Positions 46,076 to 58,350 of a stretch of 64,000 nt of DNA are shown in pieces. The notes below the pieces were generated by a model. The model did no database searches, was not told where the DNA came from, and saw only the letters and a program-made list of their open reading frames with translations. Every line of letters begins with the position of its first letter. Positions within the stretch are counted from its first letter, which is position 1. This stretch comes from Cyclospora cayetanensis. Its lineage: Eukaryota > Apicomplexa > Conoidasida > Eucoccidiorida > Eimeriidae. Location of the stretch: positions 124,001 through 188,000 of the forward strand of contig NW_020312469.1 in NCBI RefSeq assembly GCF_002999335.1, written 5' to 3'. A program made the translations under genes and the position numbers.

Positions 46076-49000
46076 ATGTCGCTTCCCACTGCCGCGCATC
46101 GCCTCTCGAGGGCGTTGCACTGTCGCCTGCTCCCCTTCGCTGGAGCCTGCGCATCAGAAGCAGCCTCAGAGGCACTACCAGAGAGACCTCATACAGCCTC
46201 CAAAACTCCAGTCACTCGTTCTTTCCCCAGACACGCAGCATCAGACGTTCCAGCAGCTCAACGGAAGGCTCCCTGCCCTCCTCTCCAGCGCTGCTGCTTC
46301 AGTTCTCTGAATTTCCTGCAAAAATTCGCAGGCAGCAGCAGCGGTGTCTCGCAACGCGTCAAAAACTCTGCTGAGGCTTCCCCAATCGGCCTTAAGGCAT
46401 CTGGAGGTGCCTTCGGCATCTTCGACACGATGATGGCGATTGAACGGAAGGTGAGCTGAGCGTCGAGTCGATCGTTACTCCCTCTCTCTCCTACAAGACA
46501 CGCGCTTGCGGAGCACCCCTTCTCCTCCTGCTGCCGCCGTGCTGCTGCTGCATTTCCTCCTGCCCATTTGCTGCGTATCCTGGGGTGTCTGTGTGTCTCG
46601 TGGACGGACCGCGTCTCCAGAGAAACGAGAAGCAGCACTCTCACAGGTGTCAGCCACCGACTTGCAGCAGCGCGTCTGCACCTCTCTGCTCTGCTTGTGG
46701 GTGTGGGTGTGTCTGCTCGCTCCGTCTCACGCTTATAGGGCAGAGACGCAGTTTCTGCGCTTGTGGACCGAGAAGGTCGCATGCACCATAAGCAGCAGCT
46801 GCTGATGCAGCAGTTTTACGTGTTCTACGTCAAGCAGCTCATGGTCAAACAAGGAAGCTTCGCGCTGGAGGATTTTCTCACGCTCAAAAGAGTATGTCTC
46901 AAGTGTTGTGGGTGGGGGGGAAGCTATGTTCTGTCTGCTGCCACGCGGCATTGTCGGCTCGTGGCTGCATGCACTGCTAGAAGCGGCTGAAGGCTGCAGC
47001 AAGTGCCTGCCTGCACACGCTGTTGCCACGCTTCTGCCCGCCTCCGCTCCTCTCGAGCCCTTCCCAGCCGCTCTCCCGATCGGCGCCTGGGCAGCGGCAG
47101 CTAGCTGCCGCGTCGCGCTGGCTAGCTGCTCGTGCTTGGCGCTGCCTGTGCGTGCTGCTGCAGCGGCTGCTGCAGTACTTGCAGGATTGTGAAGACGAGC
47201 TGGGAGGGCTCCGCCGGAAGGCGGCGCGTCGCTTGGAGTCGTTTGGCCTTCAGCGATTTTCCCCCGAAGAATCCAAGGAGCTCAAGCAATTCAAGCTGGA
47301 AGGTATGGTGCAAGTCGAGCGCGACCAGAGGGAGTTCGCAGGGGAGAGAGGTAGACACGTAGGTGCTTGGGTAGATGGAGACAGAGAGAGAGAGCGAGGC
47401 AGAGCGATAGGTAGAGAGGGCGGTAGGCAGGTGGAGGTAAGACGCGGAAGGACAAGAAGTCTCTCTTGACGAGAAAACAGTGTGCAGAATGGAGAAGCAG
47501 CGGGGAGCAGTTTGTTTTCTTCTTTTGTCTCTTTCACTTCCAACAAGAAACTCGAGGGAGGAGACTCCTGAAGCGAAAGAGAGAGGAGGGGCCAGGCTCG
47601 GAGGGACGTTAATTTGCGGGGATGTTAAAGGTACGCGTCTTCGCGCAATTTTCTCTTTGGTGCCGCAGTTGAAATTCTGGAAAGTCTCTCCCCCTCGGAG
47701 CTTCGGCTGACTTGTCCTTCTCTCCTGTCTCCCCTTACTCGCAAAGCAATTGCAGCCTCAGCGGGAGTGACGTTGAAGCATGTCGAGGATCTCCTCCTGC
47801 AGTTTTCCACGATGCAGGTCAGACAGAGTGCTGTGCGTTGGGGTAGTTTCTGTCCTTCTTCTGCCTGCGCAGGGGTGTTGCAGACTCTGCCGATCGTGGA
47901 GCGTCGCTCTCGCGCGTGTGCAGGAGCGCTTGCATTCGTAAAAGTCTGCTGCTGCCCGTGCTGTTTCTCCTGCAGGGTGATAGGCATTGGTTTATGAGGC
48001 TTCTGGAGTTAGGTAGACCACTGCCTGGATCTTTTGAAGATCGGCACCTTCTTGCCGAGACAGACAGGCCCTATGGTGTGTTGGTGTTTTTGTTGTTGTT
48101 GCTGCTTTTCGTGCTGCTGTCGCTGCTTGTGTTTTTGTTGTTGTCGCTGCTTGTGTTTTTGTTGCTTGTGTTTTTGTTGATTTTGTTTTTGTTGTTGTTG
48201 TTGATCGTGTTTTTGTTGTTGCTGCTTGTGTTTCTGTTATCGGGCTTGCTAAAGTTGGAGAGGGGGAAAAGCAAGTGTCTCCGTCGTGGCGTTTGAGCTG
48301 GTTTAATTTCTTCCTCAACACCCGTGGTGGCAGCGCTGTCTTGCTTTGCATGTAGACACCTCCTCTTCCGTGTGTGCTGTTGCTGGCACGAGGTCATAGA
48401 CAAGCGGGGGGAGGAAGGGAGGACTAGAGGCTAAGGATGAAGGGTATGCAAAGCACTGCTGCTGCTTGTGTCTGCCCCAGAATTGCGTCTTCCGTATGGG
48501 GAGACTTTTTACAGCTTCGAGTTTGAACGGACTCGCAAGTTGCTGGGAGTCAGAGGCGACGGCAGAGGCGATAGACGCAGACAGAAGAACCAACGAAAGT
48601 GCGGTCCTCGCGCTACACTCCATGCTCACTGCATGCAGCTCCCTCCCTCCTTCTCACGCTATTACGCGCTATTACGCTGCCTCTACACGTTCTCGTGTGG
48701 GGCTTTTTCCGTTGGGGAGTGTCATCACCTCTAAAAGGGCATTTTTTCTAGAAAGCGTCTTGTGCTGCATCTTGGTGGCTTAGCGTCGGTGCGACATTCG
48801 ACATGCTGCAGGCTCGCGATACGCTGCCGTTTGTACCATCCAAAGCCTCGTCAGTGGAGCGACCGTTGGCTCTTCTTTGGCGACTTCTTCGCGGATCCTT
48901 ACAGCAACTTTGCGGCTCGCCGGAAGCATCTGCAGCAGCAGCTGCAGAAGCAGCGGGAGCAGCAGGAAGGGCGAACGCAGCGCGCGCAGCAACGCCTCCT

Positions 49001-49256
49001 CCCCAAAGGGATGGGCGTCAAGCGGAGACGAAGGTCCTTAGACGTGCTGCATGCAGCCTTCCTCAGGAAGCTGCCGCAAAAGGATGAGGTTTTGCGCAAC
49101 CTCTTACAAAAAGCTGCTGCTGCAGAGGAGAGCAAGCGATTACTGCTGCCCCCTGACACGACACACACGATCGCAGAGTCTCCTGAAGGGAGACGCAGCA
49201 GCGACTGCCTCGACACGCAAGGCAGTGGCAGTCCACCCTCTTCTCTCGTCTTGTAG
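46076..49256 (+). CDS. SRP54/Ffh M-domain protein lacking the NG GTPase, probably organellar
   Basis: Exons in phase: 46076-46450, about 46793-46891, 47068-47302, 47669-47817, 47976-48075, 48481 to an unresolved donor, and a last exon from about 48784 or 48812 to the stop at 49256. The joined product carries M-domain landmarks in order: GIFDTMMAIE (where Ffh has MGDV-LIE), QGSFALEDFL (the FTLEDF motif), a helical finger-loop stretch, then ILESLSPSEL and RKAIAASAGVTLKHVEDLLL, which parallels the RIAxGSGxxVxxVxxLLxxF helix that binds SRP RNA. No P-loop or other GTPase motif lies before it; the N-terminus MSLPTAAHRLSRALHCRLLP is acid-free with Arg/His, like a mitochondrial presequence. A basic C-terminal extension follows (GMGVKRRRR). 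One RNA-contact Arg/Lys pair is kept, but the GSG loop is ASA. Role unknown; binding an organellar ribosome or RNA is inference. Confidence 0.7.
48080..48245. repeat. TG/TTTTG-rich repeat in SRP-M intron
   Basis: GTTGTTGCTGCTTGTGTTTTT units fill the start of the intron after the exon ending at 48075. Confidence 0.8.
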
Positions 49257-49979
49257 TGTTAGCACAACGGCACCGTTACGTGAGCTTATTCGCAGCAGCA
49301 GCAACAGGATCTGCAAGATCCAGTTGCTGCCCTTATCCAGGCTCATTAACTCTGCACTAGCGCAGTTTCGGCATAGGGAGCGTTGCGCAGTGCACCCTCT
49401 AAGCACGTCCACCCTTTGGACAGAGTTGCGGTTGTGAAAAGATACCCCTTGCAAGGCGTAGGCTTGTTTTTTGCCTCCTCGCCTCGCTTACAGGCGCTGC
49501 AGTGAGCAGCAGTAGTCGCAGCGGCTAGGAAAGTGTGTAGCGTTTCTGAAAGCCTGTTTGCGTCTCCAAGCACCCCGAGTGGCGCTTTTTGCATCTGGGA
49601 ACTGGGTTGCAGGCTGCGCAGTACAACTACCAGCCCCTACGTGTCTGGCTGTACGTTTTCCCTGCGCCTTTCTCCTTATAGCAAGCGTTACACTGAGCTG
49701 GCAGGCTGCCTCTGCCGCTCTAAGCTGCTACTTCAGGCACGCGTTCATTGCACGCGGGCTGAGGGGAAGCGCCTGTCGCTGCTAGGGGCCAAACGCAATA
49801 CGCATGGCTGGCAGATCAGTGCGAGTTACCAGTACTTTTGTGCCGCGAGATGTGTTGAAAGGACTAATACTCCCGGTTAGTGTGTGTGCTTCCCGTGCAC
49901 CACTCCTTTGCGTTATCGAGCTTTCGCACTTTTTATCCCGCCACCTACTTCCTCCGCCTCTCCCCAAGCGTGTCACACC
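49257..49979. other. Convergent intergenic region
   Basis: The 3' ends of the SRP-M gene (plus) and the kinesin gene (minus) converge here. No conserved frame, repeat array or RNA gene is evident in these 720 bases. Confidence 0.5.
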
Positions 49980-52900
49980 TCATTGAATGATACAGCACGC
50001 GTTTTGAGAATGTCTAAAGAGATGGGCTTTTCGCTGCTCTTGCTGCTCGTCATCAGATGCACCGTGCTGTTGCTCCTGCTGCTCTGTTTCCTTGTCATTC
50101 CGTAGCTCTTGCTGCTGTTTAGGATCTTGGTTTTTCTGTTGCTGTTGGAGTTCGGGCTTTTCCTTTTCTGGTTGCTCCTCCGTCTGCTCCAGCCGTTCCT
50201 TTTGATGGACGCCTTGTTCCTGCTGCCTTTCTAGCTGCAGCTCTGTATTCGGTGGCAACTCCTGCTGCTCGGAATCTACTTGCTTGTTTCCTGCCGTGGG
50301 GGCTGTACCCTCAGGCGCGTCAGTTTCTGCTTGAGCGGCAAGCGCATCGCGGGAGGCGACTGCCTTGGCAGGCTTGTTCTTCTTGACTTTCGGCGTAGTA
50401 GGGGCTTTGTGGGTGCTGCATGCTGGAGGTGGGTTGGCAGCGTTATCCGTAGCGTTTTGCTGCTTCCTTGCTCCATCGCTGGCAGGCTCACCTGCAGTTG
50501 ATGTTCTCTGGAAGTCACTGCTCTTGCCTTTGTCTTCAGAAGCTCCTCCTTGCACTGCAGTTTTGCCTCTTGACCACCGCCTTATGTTTAGACTCGAGTT
50601 TCTCTTTCGGCCTGAGGCTTCCTTGGAGTTCTTACTCTCGGCTTTACGTTTCTCGGAATCTTTCTTTTTCTCCCTTGCTGCACGCTCTCCTGCCGATCTT
50701 CGCTGTGGCTCTTGGGGCGATGCTTCGGTAGCTGTTTGCTTTGGCTGTTTCACGGTCGTCTCACCTTGCGGTTGCTGCTGTTCGTCTGCCTTGGTTCTGT
50801 ATCCATTGTACATGTACTTTCCACTGATTGAATCTCTACCAAGCGCTTGTTCCAACGCCTCCTTTTGCGGCTCCTTAGCCTTTCTCGCCCCTACTGCTGC
50901 TGCCTTTGCTGCTCCTGTCGCAACTGAATCTGTAGCCTGCATGCTGGGCAACGTAGCTAATACATTGTACGTAGCGTCAGCGATGCCAAGTCTGTCATAA
51001 CCATTGTAGGTGTACCTCTTGCAAAGACCCTCTCGCGCTCGAAGAGCCTCAAGAGCCTTTTCATCCCTCCCCCATACCTCGAAACGCAGCACGTCACTTT
51101 GCAAGTAGTCTAAGAATTCTTCTGTCACTGGCTGCTGTACAAGCAGTCGGCTGTAATTGATATCGGCGCACTGGCCCTGACCATCAACCATGGGAGTCAC
51201 AAAGGATTCGTCACTCAAATACGGGCGATATCGAACGCACACTCGTTGCGACTTTTCAGGAGGCAGACCCATCACACGCGAAACAATTACTTTGTAATCT
51301 GAAGCAAACGCCAAAGCGACACAGGAACGAAGCCGATGAGCAAAGGAGGCCGACAGCCGAACGCCTTAGGTTGCCGCATATCATACGGCAGTCATGCATG
51401 CTAAAGAACGCAGGTCCGGCCTGGCAGCCAGACGGGTAGCCAAAGATGCACGTATCGTGTTGACAGGTGGAGAACGAAAAGAAGGGGACTGGCATTCGTA
51501 GAGAACTCGAGACAAATAGGCACACTAAGATGTAAAAGCAAGCAAAGGGGCAAGGCAGCAAGAGCAGAGAGCTTGAGGAAGAAAATGACGCGAAATGGGG
51601 AGCACTGACTGTCAAACTGCTGGACAAGAAAAGTTACAACCAGGGCGCAAGAGAGAAAAAAATCGTATGCATACACATGGTAGTGCCAATGAGTTCTTTT
51701 GGGCTCTCCTTGACTTCATCATCTGGAATTTCTCCTCCATCAGCTGTCACTGGGTACACCCCGACTTCTATCTGTAAAGAGCAAACAAAACGCTCCACCC
51801 AACACTCTACAGAGCGCGTTACTCCTGCAGCTCCTCTCATGCTTTGACTGCACCTTTGTGGCTTCTGCGTTAGTAGGCTTTCCTGTCTGCCTTTCCTGGT
51901 ACGCAGCGAAAATGTGCTTCTGGTCAGTTTTTCCTGCAAAGTGCTGCTTGTCGGGTATTGCGTTCACCTGTCCTGCAATTCTCGCTTCTGAGTCAAAGAG
52001 CTTGATTTGCGCAGAGTTTTCGACTTGAGAGGCAAGCGGCTTCAAATACAAATCTCCCGATCCAATTAGACACTCAACTTCTACTGGATCCCAGTATGGA
52101 TCCTCTGCAGGGGTGATGCCTGTTGGTACAAACACAGCATTGAAGATTTATCACGAAAAGATGAACAGATATTTTTGCCGCTGTCTCTAAATTTCGCTTT
52201 CCTTTACGAGTTTTTCTTCTTTCGTTTATATGTGCCCCCCTTCTCCTCCCTCTGGCACACCGTCTACTACAAACCGTTTCTCCCTCGTTCAAAAGCCCTC
52301 CTGATTGTGGTGTGTTGTGCCTGCCGCCCCGAGGCATTCCCCATGTAAATATGTGCCTCTCTTTGGCTTGTGTACCCTCAATGAATGCGTGCTTGTCCTT
52401 TGCCTCGATCCACTTTTCGAACAGCTCCCGCATGAGAAAAATTCTGTTTTCGAGAACCGCCGAATGCCACGTGTACACTTCTATTTCTTTAAAGTGCACT
52501 CCAACTGCTACTTCAGTCCTTTTCCCCCTAGCTGACACATCTATCTGCAGTTTCGGCTTCAACTCATACGGCTTTCCCAGTTCCTGGGCAATCACGTTCG
52601 CCTCTCTAATAAGGGGCAACAACTAAGCGGATGAGCACACAGGGGTAAGAAGCAGAAGACAAAAGGTCAGAGACACGAGCCACTGCAACAGAAGTTATCG
52701 ACTACCAGAATATCTCCGAAAAGCATTCCGAAAATACTGCGATGAGAACATGAAGCATAACACCAGTACTTCCTAACTCTGCGGCAGATGCAGGTAGACC
52801 AATAGTACAAAGCAGAGAGAAGCCAGCTCTTAGAACAATGAAATTCAAACAAGCGCAGAAGATTCGATGAGAAAGATTCTTCTTCTGTCACGTGAAGCTC

Positions 52901-55900
52901 TACTACGATATGAGGATCTGCAATAGTAAAGTAGTAAACCTTACGCTTTTTGGTATCAACCACATAAGGCATTGCGTTGAACTGTACCCGTGTGAGTTTT
53001 TCGTTTAGCATCAAAATATCTGCCTCCGACTGCCTCCGTTTCAGCTCTTGAAATTCAATTTCCCTCTTTTTTGTTTCCAGTTTTAACTGCTCGATCTGGA
53101 ACTCTTCATGTATCTTCTGTAGCTGGTCGTCACTCGCCTGCTGCTGCATGGCTTGCAACTTTGCCTCGTATTCCTGAACAGCTTCAACGACAGCAGCAGC
53201 AGTAATAGCACGGGAGCAGGAAAGACAGAGGCGAACGAAGCAAACACTTCATGAATGAGAGCACTTGAAGAGACGAAGTGCACCATGCAACCAACTGAGT
53301 CACAAACAAAGCCCCAACTCTACAGGACGCTAATACGAACAGGCATCTTGCAACATTAGAATCTCAAACTACATCTGTTCCGAGCACGAGTGCGCGTCTA
53401 GACCGTATGCAACATTATAGGCTGCATGCATATTTTAGCATTTCAATTTGTATAGTAGTCAGAAAGGCCTTCCGCTGCTCTTGATTTATGCATACCCTTA
53501 GTCCTACCCCGACATGCGTTTTTTGCTCAGCATAGCGTGACTTATGTGGAATAGCTGCCTTGCGCTAGTGCTCCTGGCCAGCCCTTCCAGCGCTTAAACC
53601 TCCCTTTTTCTGTTCTCCTCTATTCCTTTAAGCTTACATCCTTCTGCTTTTGCATAGCTTGTTCTGTCTCCCTCAGTTTGCAAACGAACTGCGTTTTCTG
53701 CATCGTCTCTTCCTCGATCTGCTGCTCTGTTTTGGTAACGCTCTGCAGTCCACCCTGTTCCAGAGCTAGCTCCCTCATTACTGCTTCGTATGAGTAAAAT
53801 GATAGAAGTTCTTCTCTCTGAAGACCTCCTTGTCCTGGTAGCATCACTAAGAAGGCGTAGGTTTGTCCAACGACAATTCTGTCGCCCGAGTTAAGCTCCA
53901 CGCTCTCGCCACCCTCCACTTTTTTCCCGTTGAGATACGTGCACTTACCCCCTTCTAGCACCACTAAACGTGCTGCCGCATTCTGCCCCTCGGCCTTGTC
54001 GCCGTTTGTTTGCTGCAGGTAGCAGTGCCTCGGGCAGATTCCAGAGCCAGACAACGCAAGCGACGGATTGGTGGTGCTATCTCGCCTTCCCATTTCCAGT
54101 TTGTCGGGGAATGATGGTATCTCAAAAGACAGAGAACCAGACAACAAAGGGTCTTCGTTTAAAACTGTCAAATGAGCAACAGAGTGCCAGTCGGGGCCTG
54201 AGCGCAATGTGACCCAGCAGAGCAAGAAAATAGCACAGAGCAGTCATATGCATTTCATGCAAAGTACCGGTTCAAGCAAGCCACCGGTACAAGCAAGCCT
54301 TCAGAAAGAAGAACCATTTCTATGGAGTCGACACCAAATCGCGTTGGCAAACACCTAGCAAGTTACAAAAGGCCAACAAGACAGATGATGAATCAGTCAT
54401 TCAAAGTATCCAGCAAGTTCAAGCTTAGCCAGTGTACCCCCTGTTCCGGTAATTAAGCATCACAGACTTTTTCTCCTTGTTGAACTCACCTGGATCCTGT
54501 TTAGGGGCTCTGGCATGTGCTTCGGCAAGCTTTTCCTCCCAAGATCTTTGCATATCTGCAATTGCAGCCTCCATGGCCCTGATCTCCTCTTCATGAGCTC
54601 TTCGCAGAGCTAGTGTTTCTTCTTCGGACTGCACATTTGCGACGCCTCTGCCGGCACCCTGGCCTGAGCAAAGCTAGAGAAAAATTAATGCTGTACATTT
54701 GTCTGATGTCCATTTGCAAGCTCCGCCTGTCTCACTTTCTTCTCTCTTCCGTTCTTACAGTTTCTACGCTTTTATGTATCCATGACTCGCGTGGACTTTC
54801 TATCTGTATTGGTGGTTATCCCACTCCCTCCCACCCTGCCGTTGTAGCCTGTTCCCACTTTGCCACGCTTGCCCGACCCCTATAATGCACTTTTTTTCTT
54901 ACCCCTCTCATCTCATCATTCATTCGTTCTGTGGTTACCGGACTCTCAAATTCTTTCCCGTTCACTGTGTGTCTGCATCTACTGCATCTCGTCTGCTTGG
55001 GATACTCTCTCCGGCACCACCGTATATGTGTGTATCTGTCTCCTTACACTTCCCACTCCCTTGAACTAAAATTTCCTCCCTTACTGCTTATATCTTAGTT
55101 TTTGGTGCCCACGTCCTAGACAATAGCCGCATTCCCTTCCTTTTAGATAGCTAATTCCCCACCATGCACGAGATGCATACCCCTGCGCCAATACCCCAAG
55201 CCTTTTTCGCTGGAACACATACTCCTATTGCTACATTTAAATACGGTCGCTCCGCGCAGCTGTGCCTTCACGCTTTGCGATTACGTTATATTACCTTCAA
55301 GCAGTGCTTTCAACTTGGCATTTTCTTCCTTGAGTTCTCTGATGAGTCGTTCTGTAGGATCTTCATTAATTACGGCATTGTTTTTTATCTTTTTAGCCCT
55401 GTCAGCATATCTCAGAGTGCTGAGGCTTTCTTCGTAGTTGTTGCTAGCAGGGGAAATTGCACAGATCATGATTGTTTTGCTGCTTCCTCCAAGTGCATTT
55501 TGCAGCAATCTGGTCAGCCGGCTGTCTCTGTATGGGATAACGCCTTTGCTCTTTCCGAGGGCTTTGTCTGCCAAGGCGCTAATAACGTTTCCAAGGGCAG
55601 ATAGAGACTTATTTATTGCACAGCCTTCCTTCAGTCTGTCTCCCGAAGCCCCCGTCTTAGCTGCCTTTTCCGAGCCAGCCAAATCCACCAGATGGATTAC
55701 GCTCGTCTTTCGCCCTTGTTTTCCAGCAAAAGAAGTGACTTGCGTAAATTCGATTGACACCACTGCGTGGGCCTGAGGAAGTAAGTCAAATCACTTAATT
55801 AGCGACTAGAATGTAGAGAAAGGGATGCTGAATTAGGGCAAGGTTGTAAGTAGGCAGAGAAGACAAAAAGACAATATGGATGGGACACAAAGGAGGTGAA

Positions 55901-58350
55901 GACATGCGTGAACAGGTCTAGAAACAATATAAGAAATACAGCGAATGCAAGAGATAGGGTTCAAGGCAAACCGAGACGAAAGAGAAGTTTCCAAGTGAAG
56001 GAGAAAGAAAGTACTTACTCGGCTGCTCGTAGCATTCATCAGAGTCGCCCCAACTGCGGCACACACTCCATTAAATTGACTTTTTGGGGGTTTTTGGTAT
56101 ACACTCTACAACTTTGCACCAGATCGGTGCTCTTAGACAAAGCAAAGAAAACACTGTCGAACACTGAAGGTATAAGAGGTTGCGAATTCCCTTTGGAACG
56201 ATTTCTGCCATAACTCGAATGGCGAGTAATGACAATTCAAACATAAAGCCAATGCCCAACACTGTAATCGCTAACTCAGCCCTTCTTAATACAGTGCTCT
56301 AAAGCACAAACGTTTAGCGCTCTGCTTGCCTGTTCTGTTGGCAGTTCCTCTCTCTGTAACCGCCTGGATTTCTTCAAAAGAGGATACAGCTGTTTTTGTA
56401 AGGCCTTCTACAAAAACGCCAAGCTGTCTGGACTCCCTGCAAAAATATGGTGGCACTGAAAGCTCTCAACCCTTTACTAATGCAAAGAGTTAGATTCCCA
56501 CATAGTCACTGAAGTCCCAAGACAGTGTTATGTATTCTCCGTTTTACTCGTATCAAATGGCACATACATGCAAAAACCATATGCATTTGTATGTGATATC
56601 GGCTGTTTGTCTTTATTTTGGGGACATTTTTATGTGAATACTTTTGTTCCTTTGTACACACAGGCCCAACAACTCTATGCATATATGTGCACATGCAGCA
56701 GAGCTTCGAAATATGATGATATGACACTATCTATTTAATAAGTAGAAGTACATGTTTGAAAAAGTACTTAGGCATTGCAGGAGAAAGAGCATCTTTGTGT
56801 GTGGCGGTGACCCACAAAAATGAGCATCCACCTGGATTCAAAAAGTACTGTGAGACCTGTGATCAATTTATGCTTTTATGTCCTAGTTATTTGCCCCAGT
56901 TAAAATTAAAATGCTCATAGTCGCATTCCCACTAGATGCACGCGCACATAGAGCGTGTGGGGGCAAGCTTCCTTGCTTTTCTGAATGCAAATCTGAACTT
57001 TACGCTAAACAATTGTTCTCTGAAGGTAAGTCACGAGGGCGTTTAACAGTCCCCTCATTGCTGTCTTTGCCTGCTTATTCTAGCCGCCATATTTTGATGC
57101 TTCCGATTTTGGGATATACTGCCAGACCCACCGTAATTCATAAACCTTTTAAGCATTAAACTTCAAGGAAAACACTGACAACAATCTTGAGGGTCTATTC
57201 TTGTACTAGAGCTGATGGTAAAGTCGCCCCTGTTTCGTGTTTTACCCTTCTGCCCGCCTCCTCGAAGGCTTCCCTGCTTTCCACCTACCCCCGACCCTTT
57301 GCACACTGTCTTAATTCTCTTGTGTATTTCTGATTACTCTGCTTTGATTTTAGTTATCGGATTCTTTAGGTAGTTTTACGGTTCGTGACACCTCCTGACT
57401 AGCCTCTATTCCTCGTCAACGGCGGTGGGAATGGCACTCCAAGGAGATATGTACTGGTAATTGTAGGAAAAGGAGAGCTAGCGGGACCGGAATAGATTAG
57501 GAAGCCATATATGACCAAATAGCTAGCAGAAAGAGATACGGACTCATCATATGCATTCATTGCTAACAAGCGCAACAAAGGACATTCCACCAAAAATGGC
57601 GTCCACTATGTACTCAAAAACACCCAAATTTTGGAAAACGCGACAACTCAAGAGATAGGCGAATGTAGCCGAAAACTGATAAGCGCAGAGAAACTAATTG
57701 AGCTAATGAAAAATGAAAGCCAACCGAGGATGAAACGAAGTAGTGAGCGGGTAGCCATAACGTGTAAACCGAAAGCTGTTATAAAATCCAGCAGATATCT
57801 ACTTCCAGTATTACCTGATTTCCAGCCCTCCCTTGGGTCTCTCTGTCGGCTTGCAGAGAAGATCTTGTACACACTCGTTGTAGATTTCTAGCATCCCAAC
57901 TTGCACCTCGAACGTTTTGCCAGCTTCAGTGTTGCTGTTGATCCTTTTGAAGATCTCTTCGCATGCAGTCGGGATAATGCCTTTATTTTTCCCATACCCC
58001 ATCATTGAATAACTCTTCCCTGCGCCTGTCTGCCCGTAAGCAAAGAGACATGCGTGGTAGCCCTCCCATGCGTTATCTAGAACTTCTATGCCGAGTTGGT
58101 TGAAGACGGCCTCCTGATCAGCGTAGTTTGAGCCGGGAAGAGGTCGACTGTGGCCGTCTACTTCCTCGAAACCATCATGGGACCAGAAAGAATAATCAAA
58201 GGTAAACGTTCTCGGTTCTGCCCTTTCCGCACCCTCTAAGTCTGTAATGGTTGTGCTGTTCCCCCGCATAGAAACGCAGCACAACGAGTCCATGTCCTTC
58301 TCCCGCTGATTGAAAGGTCGCACACGGACCGCCACCTTTACGTTACTCAT
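49980..58350 (-). CDS. Kinesin-3 (KIF1/Unc104-like) motor with FHA and C2-like domains and a C-terminal CaaX box
   Basis: A plus-end microtubule motor of the vesicle-carrying kinesin-3 class. Eleven exons join in phase: 58350-57815, 56436-56330, 56053-56019, 55772-55295, 54663-54490, 54197-53638, 53173-52988, 52622-52376, 52119-51968, 51771-51675, 51298-49980, about 1,296 residues. Motor: GQTGAGKS P-loop, [10 protein letters not shown] switch I, DLAGSE switch II, and the neck after [11 protein letters not shown]. Then a coiled coil, an FHA domain ([18 protein letters not shown]), another coiled coil, a KIF1-type stretch ([23 protein letters not shown]), a C2-like segment ([16 protein letters not shown]) and a Gln/Glu/Lys-rich tail with two YNGY motifs. 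The last residues are ACCIIQ: a CaaX box with X=Gln plus an adjacent Cys. No PH domain, usual for cargo lipids in this class, is present. A start 20 codons upstream (58410) is also open. The intron after 56330 needs a GC donor. Confidence 0.93.
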
